Below are positions 23,591-31,783 of a DNA stretch of 43,242 nucleotides, piece by piece. The stretch's first letter is position 1. Each line of letters opens with the position of its first letter. The stretch covers positions 1 to 43,242 of the forward strand of contig JAFSTA010000035.1 of the NCBI GenBank assembly GCA_017450695.1. The letters are read 5' to 3'. The translations under genes were made by a program, and so were the position numbers. The notes beneath the pieces are model-generated. The model worked only from the letters and a program-made list of their open reading frames with translations, searched no databases and was not told the DNA's origin. Source of the stretch: Kiritimatiellia bacterium. Lineage in GTDB: Bacteria > Verrucomicrobiota > Kiritimatiellia > RFP12 > UBA1067.

Positions 23591-24682
23591 ATGATGACAA
23601 GAAAAACATTCGTTCTGAATCTGCTGGCTTGTTCGCTGGCCGTGACATGCAACTGCTTTTTCGCCGGGGCCGCTCCGCTGGCCGTTACGGAGAACTACGA
23701 CTGGCGCGACGGGAAGGACCTGGCTCTGGAAGGACGCGGGTTCCCGCAGACGACGCTCTACTCGCGGCTTCCCGAAAAGTGGAAAGGGGTGATTCCCGCC
23801 GGCGTTTGGCGTCTGTCGCACACGTCGATCGACATCAACGCGCGCTTCGTGACCGATTCGAACGAGGTTGTCGTGCGTTGGGAGGTTCCGAAGGGATACC
23901 GTCCGCATCCGCAGATCACCTTGAACGGGACGCAGGGGGTGGACGTGTACAAGCGGACGGCGGACGGCGCCTGGGAGCATTGCTTGGTGGGCGCGCCGAA
24001 CACCGAGACGGGGCAGGGGGAGTTGTGCGTGCCGTGGACGCCCGGAGACGAGTGTCTCGTGTACCTGCCGATGCGCGTCATGCCGCTCTCCTTTTCGATC
24101 GGCGTGAAAAAGGGGAGTCGTTTCACTCCCGCCAAGCCGCACCGTCTCGCCAAGCCCGTGGTGCATTATGGTACCTCCATCGTACACGGCGGACGCGCCT
24201 CGCGTCCCGGCATGACGTTCACGTCCATCATGGCGCGCCGGTTGGACGTGGAGTTGATCAACCTCGGTTTCCCCGGCAGGGGACGGATGGAGTTGCCGAT
24301 GGCGGACGTCCTGGCGGAGATTGACGCGGCGCTCTACATTGTCGATTGCGACTGGAATATGTCGCCAGACCTCCAGAAGGAGAACTACGAGCCGTTCGTG
24401 CGCAAGCTCAAGGAGCGGCGCCCCGACACGCCGATCCTGCTCTGCGGAGGCTGCACGGAAAAGCGTGTGCCGCGTCCGCAGGAGGTTTTCGCCAAGGGCG
24501 TCTATGACAAGCTCAAGGCCGAAGATCCCGCGAAGTGGGCAAACCTCCACTTCCTTACCGGCGTCAGCCAGCTTCCCGATGACTCGGACTGCACCACGGA
24601 TCATTGCCACCCGAACGACTACGGCTTCATGCAGATGGGGCCGGTCTATGCGCAAGCCGTGCGGAAAATTCTCGGACTGTAA
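23591..24682 (+). CDS. SGNH/GDSL-type secreted esterase with N-terminal GxDLY-like domain
   Basis: Probable carbohydrate esterase removing acyl groups from glycans so that the neighbouring glycosidases can act. The 363-residue product has a signal peptide (about 1-27), an N-terminal beta-sandwich of the GxDLY type (YSRLPEK, NARFVTDS), and an SGNH hydrolase domain. The domain shows block I YGTSI with Ser196, the glycine/asparagine blocks INLGFPG-x-GRME and DCDWNM, and the terminal D-x-x-H (Asp337, His340). The architecture matches secreted acetylesterase-like families. It is divergent from the GntR-type gene and probably in the same regulon. Substrate is inferred, not shown. Confidence 0.85.
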   Translation: MMTRKTFVLNLLACSLAVTCNCFFAGAAPLAVTENYDWRDGKDLALEGRGFPQTTLYSRLPEKWKGVIPAGVWRLSHTSIDINARFVTDSNEVVVRWEVPKGYRPHPQITLNGTQGVDVYKRTADGAWEHCLVGAPNTETGQGELCVPWTPGDECLVYLPMRVMPLSFSIGVKKGSRFTPAKPHRLAKPVVHYGTSIVHGGRASRPGMTFTSIMARRLDVELINLGFPGRGRMELPMADVLAEIDAALYIVDCDWNMSPDLQKENYEPFVRKLKERRPDTPILLCGGCTEKRVPRPQEVFAKGVYDKLKAEDPAKWANLHFLTGVSQLPDDSDCTTDHCHPNDYGFMQMGPVYAQAVRKILGL

Positions 24683-24690
24683 CTTGCCCA

Positions 24691-24781
24691 TAAGTTCGCG
24701 GCATTGAGTCCCGCAGGGACACGTGGCCACGAAGTGGCACTTAGCCATGCAACACATGATGGCGGCGTCAGCCGTCATCAC
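24691..24781. repeat. Mini-hairpin array between convergent genes
   Basis: Consecutive small inverted repeats with 3-nt loops: GTCCC-GCA-GGGAC (24708-24720), GCCAC-GAA-GTGGC (24726-24738), and an imperfect GATGGCGG/CCGTCATC stem (24758-24779), joined by ACGTG, ACTTAG-type linkers. The last unit resembles the GGCGGCATCAGCCGTC units at 14932 and 37783. It overlaps the 3' end of the next minus-strand gene and supplies its stop codon. It may act as a bidirectional terminator. Confidence 0.7.
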
Positions 24782-25793
24782 GCGACCAGAGGAAGGTCAG
24801 TTCGTGTTTGTTGTAGTTCAGGTGAACGATGCGGCTGTTGGGGAGTTCAGTGAATTGCGCGAGCTGCCGCCAATCGACGGTTCCCTGCAACTTGATGGTG
24901 CAGATCATCGTGCGCGTCAGCCCGCTGTCGATCCAGGAACGTATCCACGGAAGCAGACGTTCCGGGTAGCAGATGACATCGCTGACTACCCAGTCGAACG
25001 CGCCCAGCTCTTGCGGCGCGAGGGTGAACGCATCGTGCATCCGAAAGGTGACATGGCGGTCGTTCATCAGCTTCGGTACGAGTTCCGTGCGATCGACCGC
25101 GAAGACATCCGCGCCGAGTTCGCGCAGCACCCATGTCCATCCTCCCGGACACGCGCCCGCGTCGAAACAGCGTTGCCCTTCCTGCGGGAAGGGAACGCGG
25201 AAGAAGTGGTGCGCCAGCGTCAGGCTTTCTTGGAGTTTGAGATAAGCACGGCTGGGCGGGTTCTTGTGGTCCTCGCGGAACTCGACTTTGCCCTGCGGCA
25301 GATCGCTGGAGGTCGTTGCGCTCGCCAGCATGGCGTTGCTGTCCAGCAGGGTGAAGATCCCCATCGGCGTGGCCGGGAATTCGAACGGGAAGATTCGGGC
25401 TTTCGTGGAAAGGTAGGGGAGTTTTTCTTGGATGTATTCGGCCCGCCGCCATCCCTGATACTGGTAGCTCGCCCAGTTGCGCTGGATTCCTTGCAGCGTC
25501 TTGGCGGCATCTCCGATGGAGTCGAATCGGGCATGGAACGGACGGAGCAACGCGGTTCGTGCCCAGTACGGCGCCTCGACGGGATTGTCCGTCTGGGGAA
25601 ACTCCGGACAGTACAGGATGTCCCCGTACCAGTTTGTCCGGCTCGGATCAAACGAGGCGTGGGGCGATCCTTCGTGCGGTTGCGCAGGGGATGCCAGTCC
25701 GAAGCGGCCGTGCAGTTCCTCCCGCAACCGTTCCGCCATTTCGGGAAAAGCGAGAAACGCGCATCCGGGCAAAGTCTCTGTGTTGTGCGACAT
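24768..25793 (-). CDS. RlmM-like FtsJ-family rRNA 2'-O-methyltransferase
   Basis: Predicted SAM-dependent ribose methyltransferase of 23S rRNA (RlmM/FtsJ group), cytoplasmic. The 341-residue product has an N-terminal THUMP-like region and a Rossmann methyltransferase domain with motif I FDAGACPGGWTW, then FAVDRTEL, the DWVVSDV segment and a later lysine (TIKLQG), consistent with the K-D-K catalytic set. The start at 25793 is preferred because the upstream extension runs through the preceding gene. It begins 8 bp after the PP-loop gene stop, so the two are co-transcribed. Its last four codons and stop lie within a dispersed hairpin unit, indicating that the C-terminus was reshaped by a repeat. 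Confidence 0.82.
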   Translation of the reverse strand: MSHNTETLPGCAFLAFPEMAERLREELHGRFGLASPAQPHEGSPHASFDPSRTNWYGDILYCPEFPQTDNPVEAPYWARTALLRPFHARFDSIGDAAKTLQGIQRNWASYQYQGWRRAEYIQEKLPYLSTKARIFPFEFPATPMGIFTLLDSNAMLASATTSSDLPQGKVEFREDHKNPPSRAYLKLQESLTLAHHFFRVPFPQEGQRCFDAGACPGGWTWVLRELGADVFAVDRTELVPKLMNDRHVTFRMHDAFTLAPQELGAFDWVVSDVICYPERLLPWIRSWIDSGLTRTMICTIKLQGTVDWRQLAQFTELPNSRIVHLNYNKHELTFLWSRDDG

Positions 25794-25801
25794 AGGGCTT
25801 C

Positions 25802-26797
25802 TCAAATCATCCACCGGCGGAAGGTTTCCCGTTCGGGCGGAACGACCGCGACCTCCTCCTGTTCCCTTCCGTCGCGGATCACTTTGACCGTGACGTTCGA
25901 AACCTGGGAACGGTCTCCGTAGGCGGCACACAGACGCGTGGCAAGCTGGAGATCCTCCTCGTTTCGGCAGGTCGGCAACAGGACGGTGGGGCCGGGGACG
26001 CTGACGGTGTGGATGAGGGCGTCGCCATCACGCTTCATGCCTTTCAGCGCCGCGTTGTCGGCGGCGTCGCGTCCCACGACCGCACGGGTTCCGCCCGGCA
26101 GACGGAAGTGGCGCCCATGTACGAGCAGCTTGACCGTGAAGACGGAATCCAGTCCCTCGTGTCCCGCCTCTTCCTGAAGCCGGTGCGCGAATCCCTTTTC
26201 CGTCAACATGCAGCCGCCCGCGGGCGAGGGCCAGCTTGTCAACCCGAACTCTTTCGCGAGCGCGATTTGCGGTTTGCGGCTGCGTCCGGAAAGTCCCAGG
26301 AGCTGCGTGCGGTCAATGATGCCTTCCTGTTCCGGGATGGTGGGTTCCAGCAGGAGGGCGGAGAGGGGACGCAGCAGACGCCCCTCCAACGTGGAGTCGC
26401 GCCGCACGATGTCCAGCGACTGGCGATTCTGCGACATGGGGCGTTGTCCCATAACCTCGCCCGTGGCGACAAAGTCGAAGCCCATGCTCGTCATCATCTC
26501 GCCCGCCCGCAGAATCATGCGCGCATGGCAGTCGATGCAGGGGTTCATCGCACCGCCGAATCCGTGTTTCGGATGTTTCAGCAGTTCCAGGATGTCGCTC
26601 GTGAAATCGACGATGTGCAACGGGATATCCAGTTGCGCGGCCGCCTCTTTCGCGGAGCGGATGGAAAAAAACGGGCTGTTGAAAACGACGCCCTCCACAT
26701 GGAGTCCCTGTTTCCGCAAGACGCACACCGCCAGGCGGCTGTCCAGGCCGCCGGAAAGGAGGGAAAGACCTCTCCCGATTCGTTTTTCGACACTCAT
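25802..26797 (-). CDS. PP-loop ATPase, tRNA thiolation-like
   Basis: Predicted tRNA-modifying PP-loop protein related to MnmA/ThiI. The 331-residue product opens with the pyrophosphate loop SGGLDS (15-20). A Cys pair, NPCIDCH (Cys87, Cys90), and a second catalytic-type cysteine in PAGGCMLT follow, a combination used by 2-thiouridine and 4-thiouridine synthases. The last about 90 residues resemble an NFACT-R/DUF814-type nucleic-acid-binding domain (HGRHFRLPGGTRAVVGRDA). It forms an operon with the RlmM-like gene, supporting a translation-apparatus role. The precise base modified is not determinable here. Confidence 0.75.
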   Translation of the reverse strand: MSVEKRIGRGLSLLSGGLDSRLAVCVLRKQGLHVEGVVFNSPFFSIRSAKEAAAQLDIPLHIVDFTSDILELLKHPKHGFGGAMNPCIDCHARMILRAGEMMTSMGFDFVATGEVMGQRPMSQNRQSLDIVRRDSTLEGRLLRPLSALLLEPTIPEQEGIIDRTQLLGLSGRSRKPQIALAKEFGLTSWPSPAGGCMLTEKGFAHRLQEEAGHEGLDSVFTVKLLVHGRHFRLPGGTRAVVGRDAADNAALKGMKRDGDALIHTVSVPGPTVLLPTCRNEEDLQLATRLCAAYGDRSQVSNVTVKVIRDGREQEEVAVVPPERETFRRWMI

Positions 26798-26828
26798 TGA
26801 AAACCTCGCATGAAGTCACGCTCTTTCC

Positions 26829-26858
26829 TTGCCGAAAGGCGTTGGGTTTCGGTATAAT
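26829..26858 (+). promoter_or_regulatory. Sigma70-like promoter of the toroid/radical-SAM pair
   Basis: TTGCCG (26829-26834) and a perfect TATAAT (26853-26858) are 18 bases apart. The predicted start is about 18 bp upstream of the gene, and AAAGGA is the ribosome binding site. The -10 is preceded by GG as in several other promoters of the window. Confidence 0.65.
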
Positions 26859-26883
26859 TGAAAGAACGAAAGGATACCTCATC

Positions 26884-27531
26884 ATGAACGTTTTGTCGAT
26901 ACGAAACCGAATCACGCGCTTTTTCGCCTTTGCCGTGTTGTGCGGGGCGATTCTTCCGAACGCTTCCGCGGAGCCGATCGTGCTGAGGCGGATGCCGGGG
27001 GACCGACTGGATGTCAGCATGCAGAACGAAGCGATCCACTCCGTGATGAGCGGGCAGGAATGGTTGATCGCGCAGCAGAACGCGGACGGTTCTTGGGGCG
27101 CGGGAACGAACCAGATCTTCGACACCATGCTCTGCCTGTTCACCTTGCGCGCGCTCAACACGGAGGAGTCAGAAGAAGCGCTCGCGAAAGGGGCGGACTT
27201 CTTGAAGACGCGGACGGAGCCGTTCCCCGCGTTCCCGTTCGGCTGCCGCATCGATCTTCCGTTGTCGAAGATCATCGAGTCGTGGCCGCTGTCGGCGGCA
27301 ACCTCCGCCAAGACCATGCTGGAGACCGCCTATTCCATCAATCGCGCGGGCGGTGTCTTGCTCGACGCGAAAAAGCAACCGGTCGATTGGCGGCGCGATC
27401 TCGGGCAGCGGCTGATCGACACGCAGAAAGTTTCGCCCAAGGGCGGTGGATTCTGGACGCCGACGCCGGGTTCGTCTTTGTCCGCGCTTGCGGAAACCGC
27501 CTACTCGTTGCTTACCTTTGTCGAACTGTAA
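26884..27531 (+). CDS. Small secreted alpha/alpha-toroid (squalene-cyclase-like repeat) protein
   Basis: A 215-residue secreted protein with prenyltransferase/squalene-oxidase-type repeats. It has a signal peptide (about 9-29, ending NASA), a QW-type motif QNADGSWG near residues 63-70, followed by a helix FDTMLCLFTLRALN, and a second GGGFWTPTPGSS plus AETAYSLLTFVEL repeat at the C-terminus. It is far too short for a full (alpha/alpha)6 cyclase and lacks a DXDD catalytic motif, so it is probably a non-enzymatic or partial toroid. Start chosen at ATG 26884 with AAAGGA upstream. It is followed after 12 bp by a radical SAM gene with a GTG start, which suggests a functional pair, but none is known to me. 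Confidence 0.75.
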   Translation: MNVLSIRNRITRFFAFAVLCGAILPNASAEPIVLRRMPGDRLDVSMQNEAIHSVMSGQEWLIAQQNADGSWGAGTNQIFDTMLCLFTLRALNTEESEEALAKGADFLKTRTEPFPAFPFGCRIDLPLSKIIESWPLSAATSAKTMLETAYSINRAGGVLLDAKKQPVDWRRDLGQRLIDTQKVSPKGGGFWTPTPGSSLSALAETAYSLLTFVEL

Positions 27532-27543
27532 CAGGTCGCGTTC

Positions 27544-29373
27544 GTGAAACTCTTATTGTTGACACCGCCGTTGGTTCAGCTGAACACGCCGTATCCCGCC
27601 ACCACTTCGCTGACGGGGTTTCTGCTTTCGCGCGGCGTGAATGTCGTACAGGCGGATCTGTCGCTGGAGTTCGCGCTGCGCGTCTTTTCCCGACCGGGAC
27701 TGGAACGGATCGCCGATGTCTGCCGCCGGATTCCCGCTGCGAAACGGACGACCGCCGTCCGTTTCTTTCTGGAGCACCTGGAGGATTATCGGGCGACGAT
27801 TGAACCCGTCATCTCGTTTCTTCAAGGGGGCGACGAGGCCGTCGGCTGGCGGATCGGGCGGCGCGACTACCTGCCGGAGGGGGCGCGGTTCGCGGAACTC
27901 TCGCCATCCGGTTCGGGGATCAGCGAGGACGAGAACCTTTCGACGCTCTTTGGCGACCTCGGTGTCGCCGACAGGGCGAAGTATCTCGCCTCGCTCTATC
28001 TCGACGATCTTTCGGATGCGATTCGCGAGGGTGTCGATCCCTCGTTCGGGCTGGCGCGTTACGCGGAAAGCCTCTCTGTCTCTGCCGAAACGATCGACCC
28101 CCTGCTGGAACGGCTTCGGAGAGCGGCCAACCTGTTGGACGGCATGATCGACGATTTGGCGGAGGAGGTTCTGGTACGCGAGAATCCCGATGTCGTCGGG
28201 CTGACCGTTCCCTTTCCGGGCACCTTGTATGCCGCGCTACGGATTGCCTCGCTGATTCGCAAACGCCATCCGCGAATCCGCATCGTGATGGGCGGCGGGT
28301 TCGTCAACACCGAACTGCGCTACCTTTCGGACGAACGCATTTTCGATTTTGTCGATGATCTCTGTTTTGACGAGGGGTACGCCCCGATGCTGGGCGTGCT
28401 GGGGTTGGGGCCCTCCGTCCGCACCCTCACGCGGGAACGTCTGCGAAGCGGGCAGGGGATGGAACAGGAAACCTCCTGCGCCGCGCAGTCGGGAATCCCT
28501 ACTTTCGTGAAGCCGAGTTACGCGGGACTCGATCTCCGCCGCTACCTGAACGTGATGGAGACGGCGAATCCGATGCACCGTATCTGGTCGGACGGGAAAT
28601 GGATGAAGCTACAGTTGGCGAACGGGTGCTACTGGCACCGGTGCGCCTTCTGCGATGTCTCGCTCGATTACATCCAGCGTTATCTCCCGCCCCGTGCGGA
28701 GGAGGTCGTGCGGGCGATGCGGGAACTGAAGGAGGAGACGGGGCAGAGCGGTTTCCACTTCACCGACGAGGCGATTGCGCCTTCGCTCGCGCGGCGACTT
28801 TCCGAGGCGATTCTTGCGGACGGTCTGTCCGTGACCTGGTGGGGGAACATCCGTTTCGAGAAGGCGTTTACACCGGAGTTGTGCCGGTTGATGGCGAGGG
28901 CGGGGTGTATTGCCGTGACGGGGGGACTCGAATGCGCCCAGGATCGCCTGCTCAAACTGATGAACAAGGGAATCACCCTCGCGAGCGCAACCCAGGCGAT
29001 GCGCGGATTCGCGGACGCGGGGATTCTGGTACACGCGTACCTGATGTACGGTTTCCCGACGCAGACGGACGCGGAGACGATCGAAGCGTTGGAATTTGTG
29101 CGGCAGCGGTTCGCGGAGGGCAGTCTGCAATCCGCGTTCTGGCATCGTTTCGCGCTCACGGCGCACAGCCCGATCGCCCGGCAGCCGGAAGCGTTCGGAA
29201 TCCGCGTCCTGCCGGGAAAGCCCGTTCCCTGTCGCTTTGCGGAAAACGAGATCGCCTTCGAGTCGGATGTCAAACAGGATTTGGACAGGTTGGGAAGGGG
29301 ATTGCGTCTCGCCCTCTACAATTACATGATGGGGCTAGGGCTGGATGTTCCCGTCCGCAAGTGGTTTCGGTAG
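27544..29373 (+). CDS. B12-binding-type radical SAM protein
   Basis: Radical S-adenosylmethionine enzyme of the cobalamin-binding class (BchE-like architecture), cytoplasmic. The 609-residue product has an N-terminal Rossmann region (LLLTPPLVQLNTPYP; VGLTVPFPGTLYAAL; MGGGFVNTEL) and a radical SAM barrel with cysteines at 362, 367 and 370. This CX4CX2C spacing differs from the usual CX3CX2C. Downstream are GGLECAQDRLL and HAYLMYGFPTQT, typical of the family. It starts at GTG 27544 with AACAGG upstream and forms a pair with the small toroid gene. The canonical DxHxxG cobalamin signature was not spotted, so cobalamin use is uncertain. The reaction is unknown. Confidence 0.85.
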   Translation: MKLLLLTPPLVQLNTPYPATTSLTGFLLSRGVNVVQADLSLEFALRVFSRPGLERIADVCRRIPAAKRTTAVRFFLEHLEDYRATIEPVISFLQGGDEAVGWRIGRRDYLPEGARFAELSPSGSGISEDENLSTLFGDLGVADRAKYLASLYLDDLSDAIREGVDPSFGLARYAESLSVSAETIDPLLERLRRAANLLDGMIDDLAEEVLVRENPDVVGLTVPFPGTLYAALRIASLIRKRHPRIRIVMGGGFVNTELRYLSDERIFDFVDDLCFDEGYAPMLGVLGLGPSVRTLTRERLRSGQGMEQETSCAAQSGIPTFVKPSYAGLDLRRYLNVMETANPMHRIWSDGKWMKLQLANGCYWHRCAFCDVSLDYIQRYLPPRAEEVVRAMRELKEETGQSGFHFTDEAIAPSLARRLSEAILADGLSVTWWGNIRFEKAFTPELCRLMARAGCIAVTGGLECAQDRLLKLMNKGITLASATQAMRGFADAGILVHAYLMYGFPTQTDAETIEALEFVRQRFAEGSLQSAFWHRFALTAHSPIARQPEAFGIRVLPGKPVPCRFAENEIAFESDVKQDLDRLGRGLRLALYNYMMGLGLDVPVRKWFR

Positions 29374-29389
29374 GGGGTGGGGACGCAGG

Positions 29390-29711
29390 CAAGTGGTGGC
29401 TGCGCCGCCTAAGTGGCTCTGCTGGCCTAAATGGGGCTGCGCCCCTAAGTTGACTTGGATAGGAAGGGGCGCTTCGCGCCAGCTGAGAAGCTGAGAGGCT
29501 GAAAGGCTGAGAAGCTGAAATGGGGAAGCTGAGAAGCGGAGGGCACTACGCGCCAGCGGAGAAGCTGAGAGGCGGGGAAGCTGAGATGTTCGTGTCGGAA
29601 TGGCGCTGCGCATGTCGCATGTCGCATGTCGCGTGTCGCACGTCTCAAGCAGATGGGGAGGGTACACTTGCCTGTCCTCCGTAGCCTTGCGCAGGAAGGA
29701 TCGCGACCGCA
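29390..29711. repeat. Mosaic repeat block between convergent genes
   Basis: Mini-hairpins GGTGGC-TGC-GCCGCC (29395-29409) and GGGGC-TGC-GCCCC (29433-29445) are joined by TAAGTGG/TAAATGG linkers. The next part is a roughly 9-bp tandem repeat (AGCTGAGAA, AGCTGAAAG and variants) from about 29470 to 29590, a GTCGCATGT triplication (29616-29636), and the AGGAAGGATCGCGACCGC phrase shared with 3992-4012. The first 75 bases are nearly identical to 37302-37376. No gene is supported between 29374 and 29727. Confidence 0.85.
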
Positions 29712-29727
29712 TTGCGGAACCCGCTTC

Positions 29728-31239
29728 TCAGTCGGCACCTGTCGCCTTTTTCCTGAAGACGATGAAACAGCTGTCATAGACATCGAGGAAAAGCGGGATT
29801 TCGACGGAGGAATCGGGAAGTCGCCGGGAGGATTCCGGATAGGCGGTTTCACCGGTCATCGGGTTCCACCGTTCGGGAACGCCGCGTCCCGTGTCACGGA
29901 AACGGATTGTGGCGACACCCGCGATGGGGGACGCGTTGACAACGAAGTAGATTTCCTCATCCGGTGTGCGCCGGTGGATGAAGCGGATGACCGGCTTTTC
30001 ATCCGCGTCCGTTCGCCATGTGAGATCCCGTTTGGCGAATGACTCGTCACCCGGAAACGAATAGACACGGATGCCCTCTTGGCGGCAACGGTCGGCGAGG
30101 TATCGACAGTGCGTATCCGCCAACACGTTGGTCGCGATTACCAGCGTCTGGTAACTCAGTTCGGAGGGGAATCGGATCTTTCCCTTTTGGATCGACGCAT
30201 GATCGAGCATGGTCAAATCCGTTCCGTCGAAACTGTACCCGTCGGGCCATTCGTCGGCGATCGGTCCGGACCAGAGGAGGAAGTCGGCCACGCGCGAGCC
30301 TTTCTGGAGCAGGAACTGGCAGCGGTGCAGGTAGGCGCAACCTTGCCGCATTTCGCGGAATTCACGGTCGTCGCTCGGCATCTTGTCCCCGGTGAAGAGT
30401 AGGATCCGGTTTGCGCCCGCCGTCAGCAGGTTGTCGGCCAGCGGTTTCCACGGGAAGGGAAGGAGGTCGGCGGCGGGGGGCTTTTCTGCACGGGTGAGGT
30501 TCAGATGCCCCCAAATCTGCGCGCGCCACATCGTTCGCGCGGCGGCGCCCGCACGGCAGTTGTAGAGATACCGCTGCCGCCGCCGTTGCTGTAACGCGGC
30601 GCTCTCGACTTCATTGGTCGGGTTCGCGGAGATGTTTCGCGTCGTATCCTGCAGCATCGGACGGTGGTAGTAGAATGCGACGGATTCGGGCGTGAAGGGG
30701 GCGCCGAAGATACCGAGGCTGGCGTGAAGTCCCGCCTCCTGCACGAGGTCGTTCACGATGTCGCTCCGGTCTGCCGGAATATACGGGAAGTGATAGCCGA
30801 GAACATTGTCGCCGTATGTGCCGCCAAGTCGATGCTGGCTCTCGAAGAGCAGGAGGTTGAGATGACGGGCGAAGTCGCCGCGCGACGACGGCGTCTTGCG
30901 GTTCGGTGCGGGGGAGTTGGTGAGGGAAAAATCGCAGAAGGAGAGATCCATCTGGAACTGCTTGGCGCGGTTGGCAATGGCGGTCCAGTTCTTCCAGACT
31001 TCGGGCGTGGCGGTGGGCAGGGCGACCAGTACGCCCCCCGCGCCCAGTTCCCGCGCCCGGTCCAACTGCGCGTAGGCAAAATGCAGCGCGGACTCGTCGC
31101 CCTTGGGCAGGGAAAACGAGGTAATCGCACGGACGCCTTCCACATTGGGTGGCGAGGAAAACGCCTGCGACAAGTCGTCCGCTGCCGATTTCAACACCGC
31201 GCTTGCAAACAAGCCACAAAGTAAATACCTAAGTTTCAT
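29728..31239 (-). CDS. GH106-like rhamnosidase-related protein, secreted, short form
   Basis: Probably related to GH106 alpha-L-rhamnosidases. The 503-residue product has a signal peptide (about 1-19) and regions matching the C-terminal half of that family: LGAGGVLVALP, ANRILLFTGDKMP, CQFLLQKGSRVADFLLWSG, the beta-strand LSYQTLVIATNVL, and a closing RFIHRRTPDEEIYFVVN with WNPMTGE. Typical GH106 enzymes exceed 1000 residues, so this is a short variant whose catalytic competence is unsure. The start at 31239 is the ATG nearest the hydrophobic core; an in-frame ATG at 31254 is possible. It lies downstream of the GH78 gene across a 500-bp repeat cluster, so co-transcription is uncertain, but the shared substrate (rhamnose-containing pectin) makes sense. 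Confidence 0.62.
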   Translation of the reverse strand: MKLRYLLCGLFASAVLKSAADDLSQAFSSPPNVEGVRAITSFSLPKGDESALHFAYAQLDRARELGAGGVLVALPTATPEVWKNWTAIANRAKQFQMDLSFCDFSLTNSPAPNRKTPSSRGDFARHLNLLLFESQHRLGGTYGDNVLGYHFPYIPADRSDIVNDLVQEAGLHASLGIFGAPFTPESVAFYYHRPMLQDTTRNISANPTNEVESAALQQRRRQRYLYNCRAGAAARTMWRAQIWGHLNLTRAEKPPAADLLPFPWKPLADNLLTAGANRILLFTGDKMPSDDREFREMRQGCAYLHRCQFLLQKGSRVADFLLWSGPIADEWPDGYSFDGTDLTMLDHASIQKGKIRFPSELSYQTLVIATNVLADTHCRYLADRCRQEGIRVYSFPGDESFAKRDLTWRTDADEKPVIRFIHRRTPDEEIYFVVNASPIAGVATIRFRDTGRGVPERWNPMTGETAYPESSRRLPDSSVEIPLFLDVYDSCFIVFRKKATGAD

Positions 31240-31318
31240 CCGAACGCCAGCCATTGTATTGATTTTTGCCCCCAAAGAAAAGCCTGATTTTGAGATGGCA
31301 TGTTCGGAACCGTCTGAA

Positions 31319-31773
31319 AAGCGACCCTCTTGTCGCTTCCATAATCAAACTTAGCTTCCTCTGTTACCTTTCCCGAACAACAGTTTTTATCTCTCGCAGA
31401 GGCGCAGAGACACGGAGATTTTGTGGGTTTGCGACAGTTTCCCGAACGATGTTCGATTCACCTATCGGGTGAATCCGTTTTCTGCCGTAACCGTGTGCGT
31501 TTGAGATCGAATAGCCGTTGTTTAACAAACAGATTTGCTCACGCCTAACGAAAACAACGAATCAACAACAAAAAGAGGTCGTCGCGCAACCGCGCGACGA
31601 GTTTCATTCGGCTCGCGGTTGCGAGCCGACCATTCTGAAGTTGTTCTCGATGTTGTCTCTGTTGTTTCCAAATCACTTCCCGGCGTGACGTATCGGTCGC
31701 GACGGGGCGCGACCATCCTTCGCGTGAGACAAAAGACAATTGCACCTCCGTGAAGCGGCAGGAGTGCCGCTTC
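31319..31773. repeat. Cluster of seven REP-like palindromes
   Basis: Seven inverted repeats lie in 455 bases: AAGCGAC/GTCGCTT (31319-31338), CGAAC/GTTCG (31443-31455), GATTCACC/GGTGAATC (31455-31475), TCGTCGCGC-AACC-GCGCGACGA (31579-31600), TCGGCTCGC-GGTT-GCGAGCCGA (31608-31629), GGTCGCG/CGCGACC (31695-31714) and GAAGCGGCA-GGAG-TGCCGCTTC (31752-31773). A TCTCGCAGAGGCGCAGAGA module sits at about 31391. No gene fits in 31276-31783. Confidence 0.85.
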
Positions 31774-31783
31774 CCCGAAACTG

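Noticed and set aside
29470-29712. CRISPR array
   Set aside because: The tandem units are about 9 bp and degenerate, without unique spacers of constant length; no cas genes nearby.
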